A DNA stretch of 6,559 nt from Filomicrobium sp. GTDB lineage: Bacteria > Pseudomonadota > Alphaproteobacteria > Rhizobiales > Hyphomicrobiaceae. Made by a program: the position numbers and the translations under genes. Shown here one piece after another: positions 1-6,315 of the stretch (position 1 is its first letter; every line of letters starts with the position of its first letter). The notes under the pieces are model-generated. The model did not search any database and was not told the DNA's origin. It saw only the letters and a program-made list of their open reading frames with translations. The stretch is from the NCBI GenBank assembly GCA_030607105.1, contig JAUWFF010000070.1, forward strand, positions 1-6,559, read 5' to 3'.

Positions 1-609
1 GCCCTCGGTCTGCGGATCATCGATGAAGCGCTCGACACAACCGGCCAGGCTAATCCCATGCACCGGGTCGCCGCCGACGCCGACGGTCGTCGATTGGCCC
101 AATCCTACCTCTGTGGTCTGCGCAACGATCTCACTGGTCAGCGACGCCGATCGTGACGCGATACCGATCCGCCCAGGCTTTGCGTCAACTGTCGACATAA
201 CGCCAAGCTGCGCAATTCCGGGAGCCAGCAACCCCTGCGAGTTAGGCCCGATCAAAACCGTGCTTGACCCCTCCAGGGCCTGCCGCACGCGCACCATGTC
301 CAGTACCGGCACGCGCTCCGTAACGCACACAACCAATGAGAGATCCGCTTCAATTGCATCAATAATTGCCGAAGCGGCATTATCGGGAGGAACGAAAACC
401 AGGCTTGCATCAGCACCCGTCGCCTCAACCGCCTCATTGACGGTATTGAAAATAGGCAGGTCGAGATGCCGCCGACCGCCTTTTCCAGGCGTAACGCCCG
501 CGACCAGCTTCGTGCCGTAGGATTGCATGCGCCCGCAGTGGAAGGTTGCCGCACGGCCGGTCATCCCCTGACACAGAACTTTTGTATCCGAAGTTATCAG
601 GATTGCCAC
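1..609 (-). CDS. Succinyl-CoA synthetase-like alpha subunit (SucD family), partial at the window edge
   Basis: This is the CoA-binding, phosphohistidine-carrying subunit of an ADP/GDP-forming acyl-CoA synthetase. The visible 203 residues have no stop, against about 290 in the family, so the C-terminal third with the catalytic histidine lies outside the window. It starts at GTG 607-609: the first residues (VAILITSDTKVLCQG) align one-to-one with the start of E. coli SucD, and an AAGGAGG ribosome site lies 7 nt upstream. Other family marks are GMTGRAATFH (residues 15-24, CoA-binding Rossmann loop), VTPGKGG (39-45), FNTVNEAV (54-61) and GVGGDP (177-182). The start lies inside the end of the beta gene (13-nt overlap), implying translational coupling. 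Two usually conserved motifs differ: GPNCPG is GPNSQG (121-126), replacing the CoA-contacting cysteine with serine, and SRSGTLTYE is SRSASLTSE (152-160). It is therefore a divergent paralogue. Malate-CoA ligase or another acid-CoA ligase is possible; the substrate cannot be read from the sequence. Confidence 0.9.
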   Translation of the reverse strand, partial: MAILITSDTKVLCQGMTGRAATFHCGRMQSYGTKLVAGVTPGKGGRRHLDLPIFNTVNEAVEATGADASLVFVPPDNAASAIIDAIEADLSLVVCVTERVPVLDMVRVRQALEGSSTVLIGPNSQGLLAPGIAQLGVMSTVDAKPGRIGIASRSASLTSEIVAQTTEVGLGQSTTVGVGGDPVHGISLAGCVERFIDDPQTEG

Positions 610-1793
610 TGCGCCGCCTCCTTCTTGGAAAGCTCCACAACTCGCTGCGCTGCTTGCAGCATTGTGTCGGTCTCAATGAATTTCACGCCGTTGTTTATGA
701 GCACTGTTCGCGCGAAGGCAGCATTGTTTCCAGCCATCCGGATCACGATTGGCATTTTTCGCCCACGCCGGCGAAGTGCGATACCCAACCCTTCAGCGAT
801 CGTATCGCAACGCTGCATGCCACCACCATGAACATTGACTAGGATCGCTTTCGTCCGCGGGTTCTTCAACAGCATCTCGAACCCGTGGGCAATATCAAGG
901 CTTGTAGCGGTCGTACGAATATCCATGAAGTTCGATGGCTGCCCACCGCAATCAACCAACAGGTCATGTGTAGCAAGGGCAAGTCCCGCCCCGTTTACGG
1001 CAACACCAATGTCACCATCAAGGCTGAGGAAGTTGATTTGATAGCGCTGTGCCTCAAGTTCGTTACGGTCTCTTTCGAGTCGCTCGTTCTCCAAGCGCAG
1101 CGCGGCAAGCTCGGGCCTCCGAAAAAGCGCGTTGTCATCAATAGTGACCTTCGCATCGACCGCCACGAGTTGCTTGTCCGAGGTAACAACCAGTGGATTG
1201 ATGTCAACAAGGGTCGCATCGTTCGCGACGAGAGCTGCCGCCATGTTTCGATAAACTTCCGCCAGCGCCATTGCCAGATCAGGCTCGGGAGTGGCCGCAG
1301 CCGCGATCTCTGAAAACGCCCCCGTTGCATAGTTGCCCTCCAATCGCAGAGCACTGCGGTGAACGAGCCCTGGCTCGGCGCCGGCCCGCTGCTCGATGCC
1401 AGACCCACCTTGTCCTGATGCGAGCAAAATGACCTTCCCCAATGCTCTGTCCAGCGCCACCGACGCATAGAGTTCACGCGCCCCCTCCACGAACTCTTCG
1501 ACCAGCACCTGGTGAATCGTCTGGTCAGGCAATCGTCCGTTCGCCACCTTGAACGATGTGCCGATCAGCTTTCGTGCATGATCAGCAACCTCGCCTGGAG
1601 TTGAGGCATAACGGATTGCGTCATGCTGAATCCGATTACTGATGAGCAGTTGACCTTTGACGGCGTAGCGCCTGCAGCCAAGACGTTCGGCCACATCCTG
1701 CGCCTCGGTAGGGCTCGCAGCCACCTGCCCCATAGGGCAGCTGATCCCGAAGCCCTTGATCAGCTTCTTGGCTTGGAACTCGTGCAACAGCAT
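597..1793 (-). CDS. Succinyl-CoA synthetase-like beta subunit (SucC/MtkA family), divergent
   Basis: This is the ATP-grasp, nucleotide- and acid-binding subunit that partners the alpha subunit just downstream. At 398 residues it is close to E. coli SucC (388). The start MLLHEFQAKKL matches the family start, and GGGAGGAG lies 5 nt upstream. By position against E. coli SucC it keeps Lys46, Arg54, Glu99, Glu107, Asn199 (in DINPLVVT) and Asp213, the residues lining the nucleotide and Mg site. It also keeps DNALFRR (220-226) and VNGAGLA (266-272). The glycine-rich loop after Lys46 (HAGGRGKAGG in E. coli) is replaced without length change by LISNRIQHDA (50-59). LDVGGGAT is replaced by MDIRTTAT (290-297), and FGGIVRCD reads HGGGMQRCD (322-330). 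The segment around residues 232-250 is unusually rich in Arg and Glu. It is probably a soluble cytoplasmic heterodimer or heterotetramer. The changes suggest a specialised acyl-CoA ligase rather than the TCA-cycle enzyme; reduced activity is also possible. Confidence 0.88.
   Translation of the reverse strand: MLLHEFQAKKLIKGFGISCPMGQVAASPTEAQDVAERLGCRRYAVKGQLLISNRIQHDAIRYASTPGEVADHARKLIGTSFKVANGRLPDQTIHQVLVEEFVEGARELYASVALDRALGKVILLASGQGGSGIEQRAGAEPGLVHRSALRLEGNYATGAFSEIAAAATPEPDLAMALAEVYRNMAAALVANDATLVDINPLVVTSDKQLVAVDAKVTIDDNALFRRPELAALRLENERLERDRNELEAQRYQINFLSLDGDIGVAVNGAGLALATHDLLVDCGGQPSNFMDIRTTATSLDIAHGFEMLLKNPRTKAILVNVHGGGMQRCDTIAEGLGIALRRRGRKMPIVIRMAGNNAAFARTVLINNGVKFIETDTMLQAAQRVVELSKKEAAQWQS
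617..623 (-). promoter_or_regulatory. Ribosome binding site for the alpha subunit
   Basis: The sequence AAGGAGG on the minus strand lies 7 nt before GTG 609, inside the last codons of the beta subunit gene. It decides the GTG start: the first in-frame ATG is 15 codons further in and would remove the conserved N-terminal strand and part of the CoA-binding loop. Confidence 0.8.
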
Positions 1794-1798
1794 CGCCG

Positions 1799-1806
1799 CT
1801 CCTCCC
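1799..1806 (-). promoter_or_regulatory. Ribosome binding site for the beta subunit
   Basis: The sequence GGGAGGAG on the minus strand lies 5 nt before ATG 1793. It is a strong Shine-Dalgarno match and supports the chosen start, which also matches the family N-terminus. Confidence 0.8.
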
Positions 1807-1824
1807 TGTATGGCGGTCTTTTTA

Positions 1825-1838
1825 TGATCAGCTGCTCA
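1825..1838. promoter_or_regulatory. Imperfect palindrome upstream of the synthetase operon, candidate operator
   Basis: The plus-strand sequence TGATCAGCTGCTCA equals its own reverse complement at 12 of 14 positions and is centred on CAGCTG. It lies about 31 nt upstream of the beta-subunit ATG, where a repressor or activator site or a leader element would be expected. No regulator gene is visible in the window and no family is assigned. Short palindromes also arise by chance, so this is only a candidate. Confidence 0.3.
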
Positions 1839-1856
1839 GATTGCCGTGTGGTTTGA

Positions 1857-2351
1857 CCGTTAGAGCCGGCGAATGGTCTTCATAGGGACTTCCACATGAT
1901 CTAACCACATTCGACAAGAACAGAAACACTCACCGTTTCAAATCGAGAGCCTCATCGCGCCAATATGCCCTTCCCGAAAGCGCAGCTCGGACCGCAATCC
2001 GATAGCTGGCGACGCTATCTGAGACTGCATGCGGAGCAGTCCTACTCTCAAAAAACCACAAGCGGCTGATCGTCACGCCCTGCTGGCATACCATATGCCA
2101 CAAGCTGTTCCGTGTCGAGGTATCCCTTGAAATTTCTAGTACCAGATCGGATTTGCAGGAAGCGGCCCCGCGGTTAATTGAGCCCACCGATAGCATGCCT
2201 GCCCCAAGAGAACACCCAGAAGCCCCACCACTCGTTCGCTTCGCCAGGCTCAACATGGAACGTCACTAACAAACGCAGCGCACTTCGAATCGTTCAGACA
2301 TAGCCCGCACGCAAACTTCGAAGCGACATCCCGCACCAAGAATCCGTTTGC
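1857..2351. other. Divergent intergenic region without a convincing gene
   Basis: This stretch separates the minus-strand synthetase operon from plus-strand hrpB and should hold both promoters, but I cannot place clear -35/-10 boxes. A minus-strand open frame of 108 codons (1930-2256) has no ribosome site before its ATG and resembles no family I know. An opposing plus-strand frame is open from 2006 to its stop at 2267-2269 (87 codons) after a TAG at 2003-2005, and it lacks an ATG or GTG near its beginning. Neither is called as a gene. The region could hold a decayed gene, such as a lost regulator, but the sequence does not show which. The only ordered element seen is a 17-bp inverted repeat. 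Confidence 0.5.
2084..2100. repeat. Perfect 17-bp inverted repeat, candidate regulator binding site
   Basis: TGGCATA and TATGCCA form perfect 7-bp arms around a 3-bp centre (CCA). The symmetry and length are typical of an operator bound by a dimeric helix-turn-helix protein; stems this short with a 3-nt loop make poor terminators. It lies about 290 bp upstream of the beta-subunit start and about 250 bp upstream of the hrpB start, far for a classical operator of either, so it may belong to a decayed gene or be fortuitous. Confidence 0.4.
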
Positions 2352-4904
2352 ATGCCCAACAAGGACGTTGATCTTGTGAGCATGGCCAAACTTGCCGATG
2401 ACAACCTTCCCGTCCTTGATGTGCTGCCAGCTCTCTTGAGCGAGCTTTCCACGTGCGGCGCAGCTGTGCTCGTCGCGCCGCCAGGGGCTGGCAAGACGAC
2501 CCGTGTTCCGCTCGCCCTGCTTGCCAGCAAAGAAATCGGCGATCAAAAGATCGTGCTGCTTGAACCCCGGCGTATCGCAGCGCGGGCCGCGGCCCGGCGA
2601 ATGGCTGATTTGCTGCATGAAGACCTCGGCGAAACGGTCGGATTGCGCACGCGCTTCGAAACCAGGACCAGCCGCAAGACGCGCATCGAAGTCGTTACCG
2701 AAGGCGTTTTCACACGCATGATCCTGGCGGACCCGGGGCTTGAAGGCTTTGGCTGCATCCTCTTCGATGAGTTCCACGAACGCTCTATTGACGCCGACCT
2801 TGGTCTTGCCCTTGCCCTCGACTGCAAGGCCGGCCTACGGCAAGACCTTCAACTTATCGTCATGTCGGCGACCTTGGCTGGAGCACCCGTAGCAAAGATG
2901 CTGGGCGATGCTCCGGTTATCGAGAGCACCGGCCGGTTGTTCCCCATCGAGACCCGCTATCTAGGGCGCAACCCAAATGTGCGAATCGAGCAGCAGATGG
3001 CCGACGCCGTCGAACGCGCATTACGGCGCGACGAAGGATCGATCCTGGCGTTTCTTCCAGGCCAGAGAGAAATCCTTCGCACGGCGGAGCGACTGCAGGA
3101 GCACTGCGCCGATCGGAATGTGATCATGGCACCGCTGTTCGGCGCCATGGATCCAAGAGCCCAGGATCTGGCGATCGCGCCAGCCCCGGACAGCCGCCGC
3201 AAAGTCGTCCTAGCCACAGCCATCGCTGAATCTTCGCTCACGATCGAGGGCATCCGCATTGTCATAGATTCCGGACTTGCCCGCGTCCCACGCTTCGAGC
3301 CAGGCGCCGCAGTCACCCGGCTGGAAACCATCAGAGCTCCGCTATCATCCGTTGACCAACGCCGAGGCCGGGCCGGCCGGACTTCACCTGGAATTTGCTA
3401 TCGCCTGTGGGACGAGCCCCAGACCAAGGGCCTTCCGGAATTTGCCGAACCGGAAATCCGCGCCGCCGACTTATCCGGGCTGCTGCTTGATTGCGCGGAC
3501 TGGGGAGTCGCCGATCCTTCATCACTTTGCTGGCTTGACCCGCCACCAGCCGCCGCGCTTAATGCCGCGCGACAGACGCTAACGAACCTCGCAGCACTCG
3601 ATGGCAGCGGCCACATCACCGCGTTCGGCCGGGCGTTGCGCCGCCTGCCGTTGCCGCCGCGTCTCGCCGGCATGGTGATTGGCGCCACTCCGTTTGGGAC
3701 CTCGGCAACTCGGCAGGCCTGCGAAATCGCCGCCCTACTCGTCGAACGAGGCCTCGGCGGCAAGGCCCCCGATCTCGAGAAACGCCTCGAGCGTTTCCGA
3801 AACGATCGATCTCCGCACGCCCGGCAAATGAGGAACCTCGCTGAGAGCTGGGCCCGCCTCGCGCATGGCGCGGCCATCCGCAACGCCGGCTCCGAGCCAC
3901 CCTCCACGCAGCAACCCACCGGCCCGCCGAGCCTTGCCGCCCACCTGGCTTCCGCCTACCCAGACCGGATAGCAAGAGCTCGCGGAAGACCTGGACAGTA
4001 TCTTCTCGCCAGTGGCCGCGGCGCCCACCTCGCCCCCGAAGAAACACTCGCCCGCGCGCCGTTTCTGGTTGTCGCCGAACTGCAGGGAGCCGCGGCCTCC
4101 ACCCGAATTCTCTCAGCAACCTCGTTGAGCGAGCACGATCTCCACCTAATCGCCGGCCAACGCATCGAGCACATCAGCGAAACCGGGTTTGATCCCGGAT
4201 CGAAAAGCCTTAGGGCAAGCCGCATAACGCGTCTTGGCGCCATCGTGCTGGCTTCAAAGCCGCTACCCCTGGAGAAAGCGGTCGCAGCCGGACATGCGCA
4301 AATCCTTGCCAATGGGCTCGCGCGGCTCGGAATCGATCAACTACCTTGGAGCAAATCGCAGCAACAGTTGCGCGCGCGTGTTCACTTTCTAAGCGCTGCC
4401 GGTCAGTCCGATTTTCCCGATCTTTCTGACCGCGCCCTCACAGCGACGGTGACGAAATGGCTGGCACCTTTCATCGAAGGCAAGACAACAGCCGCCGAGG
4501 TAACATCCGACGATCTCAATACCGCACTCACGGCCCTTATCCCCTGGCAACTCAAGCAGCAGCTCGATGACGCCGCTCCCACTCACTACCTTGCGCCGAC
4601 CGGTCAGCGCCACCTGATTGACTACGAGGGCGATGGCGCACCCGCGCTTCACATCCGCGTTCAGGAGCTGTTTGGACTCAAGCGGCATCCGGCGATCGCC
4701 GGCAACCGGCTTCCGCTCACCTTGTATCTGCTGTCGCCAGCCGGACGCCCGATCCAGATCACAAAGGACCTACCAGGTTTCTGGTCCGGCTCCTGGTCAG
4801 CCGTCAAAGCCGATATGAAGGGCCGGTATCCCAAGCACGTTTGGCCTGATGACCCGGCAAATGCGCAAGCCACCCGGCGCGCCAAGCCACGCCCGCCGAC
4901 ATAG
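2352..4904 (+). CDS. hrpB: ATP-dependent helicase HrpB
   Basis: This is a superfamily 2 DEAH-like RNA helicase of the HrpB family, cytoplasmic and NTP-driven; its cellular role is poorly defined in most bacteria. The 850 residues are close to the usual 800-850. The motifs appear in order: Walker A APPGAGKTT (42-50), motif Ia EPRRIAARAAARR (71-83), TEGVFTRM (116-123), Walker B DEFH (139-142), motif III SAT (172-174), FLPGQREI (234-241), motif V ATAIAESSLTIEGI (288-301) and motif VI QRRGRAGR (336-343). Helicase-associated regions follow, and then the HrpB-specific C-terminus, with RVQELFGLKRHP and the final GRYPKHVWPDDP. All catalytic motifs are intact. The start is uncertain: ATG 2352 is the first after an in-frame TAG at 2301, while ATG 2382 (residue 11) fits the usual short N-terminus just as well. 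Neither has a strong ribosome site. It is divergent from the synthetase operon, and the next gene lies 92 bp downstream in the same direction. Confidence 0.96.
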   Translation: MPNKDVDLVSMAKLADDNLPVLDVLPALLSELSTCGAAVLVAPPGAGKTTRVPLALLASKEIGDQKIVLLEPRRIAARAAARRMADLLHEDLGETVGLRTRFETRTSRKTRIEVVTEGVFTRMILADPGLEGFGCILFDEFHERSIDADLGLALALDCKAGLRQDLQLIVMSATLAGAPVAKMLGDAPVIESTGRLFPIETRYLGRNPNVRIEQQMADAVERALRRDEGSILAFLPGQREILRTAERLQEHCADRNVIMAPLFGAMDPRAQDLAIAPAPDSRRKVVLATAIAESSLTIEGIRIVIDSGLARVPRFEPGAAVTRLETIRAPLSSVDQRRGRAGRTSPGICYRLWDEPQTKGLPEFAEPEIRAADLSGLLLDCADWGVADPSSLCWLDPPPAAALNAARQTLTNLAALDGSGHITAFGRALRRLPLPPRLAGMVIGATPFGTSATRQACEIAALLVERGLGGKAPDLEKRLERFRNDRSPHARQMRNLAESWARLAHGAAIRNAGSEPPSTQQPTGPPSLAAHLASAYPDRIARARGRPGQYLLASGRGAHLAPEETLARAPFLVVAELQGAAASTRILSATSLSEHDLHLIAGQRIEHISETGFDPGSKSLRASRITRLGAIVLASKPLPLEKAVAAGHAQILANGLARLGIDQLPWSKSQQQLRARVHFLSAAGQSDFPDLSDRALTATVTKWLAPFIEGKTTAAEVTSDDLNTALTALIPWQLKQQLDDAAPTHYLAPTGQRHLIDYEGDGAPALHIRVQELFGLKRHPAIAGNRLPLTLYLLSPAGRPIQITKDLPGFWSGSWSAVKADMKGRYPKHVWPDDPANAQATRRAKPRPPT

Positions 4905-4984
4905 CCACAGCTCAACCGATTGATTTCTTGTCCACCGGCCGCCACCTTTGAATGCAGTTGCCTCCATCATGGGTCGTCAACGAC

Positions 4985-4989
4985 GAGGA
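4985..4989 (+). promoter_or_regulatory. Ribosome binding site deciding the hydrolase start
   Basis: GAGGA lies 7 nt before ATG 4997. The earlier in-frame ATG at 4952 has no such site and would put 15 polar residues in front of the signal peptide, so 4997 is preferred. Confidence 0.65.
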
Positions 4990-4996
4990 TTGCCGG

Positions 4997-5845
4997 ATGG
5001 TCTCCCTTTACTCCCTGTTGTCCACTCGACCGATCTTGAGACTGCTGATTGTGGTGGGGCTTTCAGCCTCCGCCGTGCCGTCGAACGCAGCTGACGGAAG
5101 TCGCTGCTTGGCGATGGCTGGCACACCGCCCGGCGCAATCCCAGTCGGCTACCGGCCCGCGACGCTGTCGAAGAATGAAGTCCAGATCACCTATGTCACC
5201 CACGCTACATTCCGCATTGAGTCCGCCGATGGAACGACCATCGCCACCGATTACGCAGGCTTCGCCGGTGCCGGTCCCTTACCTGACGTCGTTACAATGA
5301 ACCACGCGCATGAAACGCACTTCACCTACCTCCCCAACCCGAAAATCAAGCACGTCCTTCGCGGCTGGAATCCAGCGGGTGGCCCGGCCCGCCACAATCT
5401 AAAGGTCGGAGATTTTTTGATCCGCAACGTGCCCACCGACATTCGCAACTGGATCGGCGAGCGGGAAAAGGACGGCAACTCCATATTCATTTTTGAAGTG
5501 GCCGGTCTTTGCATCGGCCACCTGGGCCACCTGCATCACGAGTTGGCTCCTGAGGATCTGGCACACATTGGACAACTCGACATCGTCATGGCTCCCGTCG
5601 ATGGCAGCATGACACTGGATCACGAAAGCATGGTTAGAACCCTAAAGGTTTTGAAAGCCCGCCTGATTATTCCCATGCACGCCTTCGGGCCAACTTCGCT
5701 AGCCGCCTTCTTGCAGAGGATGGGAACCAAATTCGCGCTCCACGACACCGAAAAGTCGACCGTCGTCGTCTCCGCCGACAAGCTCCCATCGACACCGACA
5801 ATCATGGTCATGCCGGAGGCCTCCATCGGCTTTTCGTGGGATTAG
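4997..5845 (+). CDS. Exported metallo-beta-lactamase-fold hydrolase with atypical metal ligands
   Basis: This is a metallo-beta-lactamase-fold protein of the UlaG/YtnP-like broad group; the substrate is unknown. From ATG 4997 it has 282 residues. The N-terminus looks like a Sec signal peptide: basic RPILR (11-15), hydrophobic LLIVVGLSASAVP (16-28), and a likely cleavage after SNA (29-31), so it is probably periplasmic. The fold marks are ITYVTHATFRIES (64-76), TIATDY (81-86), the histidine motif NHAHETH (102-108), GHLGHLHHE (174-182), MAPVDG (198-203) and IPMHAF (225-230). In the standard HxHxDH motif the aspartate, a site-2 metal ligand, is threonine here (HAHETH). The usual aspartate of the LGDLGH-type motif is histidine (HLGHLHH). 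This implies a different metal site or a His-rich subfamily. It follows hrpB by 92 bp with no obvious terminator, so it may be cotranscribed. An alternative start at 4952 gives 297 residues. Confidence 0.85.
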   Translation: MVSLYSLLSTRPILRLLIVVGLSASAVPSNAADGSRCLAMAGTPPGAIPVGYRPATLSKNEVQITYVTHATFRIESADGTTIATDYAGFAGAGPLPDVVTMNHAHETHFTYLPNPKIKHVLRGWNPAGGPARHNLKVGDFLIRNVPTDIRNWIGEREKDGNSIFIFEVAGLCIGHLGHLHHELAPEDLAHIGQLDIVMAPVDGSMTLDHESMVRTLKVLKARLIIPMHAFGPTSLAAFLQRMGTKFALHDTEKSTVVVSADKLPSTPTIMVMPEASIGFSWD

Positions 5846-5903
5846 CGCGAGGCGCGGCGGCACATCATTGCTTCAAGCATGTGACAAGCGGCGTGGCGCA
5901 CAC

Positions 5904-6315
5904 ATGTTAGGTTTCGGCAATCGACGGCCACAGCAAAGCGCGGCTCTAGTGCTACAAAAGCCGGAGAGGGAAACTCCAGGAAGCGACGGCAACGCAGCCG
6001 AGTTGTAACGGCTCGAAGGTTGAGACCCAAGGCCATCTCGAAGGATTTCTAGTCGCTGACAGCATGGTTGTTTGGGAAAGAGGTTCCGTTCGAGACGGTC
6101 TCCATGCCGGACACACCGAAGTACATGGCAGGGTCGACCGGGAAGTCATTGTCGAGCAACTGCTGGACGTCAGGTCAACCGGCCGCGTCGTCCGTGAACT
6201 GTCCTACGGAAAGCTCTCAGTCTCCATCGGCGGCGACGTTGTAGGCGCCATCAAGGGCCCTGAGCCACCTCCGCAAATGCAGGTTCAACAAACCCCACAC
6301 ACAACCGCGGGGTGA
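5904..6315 (+). pseudogene. Bactofilin-like gene, apparently split by a frameshift
   Basis: Bactofilins are small polymer-forming cytoskeletal proteins with a right-handed beta-helix of short repeats. The reading frame open from 5950 to 6315 encodes such a helix: ETQGHLEGFLVAD, then from ATG 6064 GSVRDGLHAGHTEVHGRV, LLDVRSTGRV, YGKLSVSIGGDVVGAIKG, and a proline-rich tail. The upstream part of this frame has no start codon. A second frame, from ATG 5904 to TAA 6006-6008, encodes MLGFGNRRPQQSAALVLQ, the kind of short basic and disordered N-terminus that precedes the bactofilin core. Joining the frames needs a shift of +1 (or -2) between 5950 and 6005, so a one-base insertion or two-base deletion is the simple explanation. 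Alternatively a shortened protein starts at ATG 6064, but no ribosome site is near it. It lies 58 bp after the hydrolase stop codon. The family call rests on recalled patterns, not a search. Confidence 0.55.

Noticed and set aside
23..520. Long plus-strand open frame of 165 codons
   Set aside because: It lies wholly antisense to the alpha subunit, whose minus-strand translation matches SucD throughout; its own translation has no family features.
1930..2256. Minus-strand open frame of 108 codons between the operon and hrpB
   Set aside because: No ribosome site before its ATG, no recognisable motif, and a composition rich in Ser and Arg that resembles a chance frame. Not called as a gene.
2250..2777. 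Minus-strand open frame of 175 codons
   Set aside because: It is the shadow of the N-terminal helicase domain of HrpB, whose motifs are clear on the plus strand.
4973..4984. GTCGT-CA-ACGAC inverted repeat before the hydrolase start
   Set aside because: Five-base arms with a 2-base centre and no T-run; too short to claim as a terminator or operator.
5968..5974. GGGAAAC slippery heptamer in the bactofilin overlap, suggesting programmed frameshifting
   Set aside because: Slipping there would be -1, but joining the two bactofilin frames needs +1 or -2, so the heptamer cannot explain the product.
5842..6149. Minus-strand open frames of 64 and 65 codons over the bactofilin region
   Set aside because: They are antisense to the bactofilin frames and show no family features.
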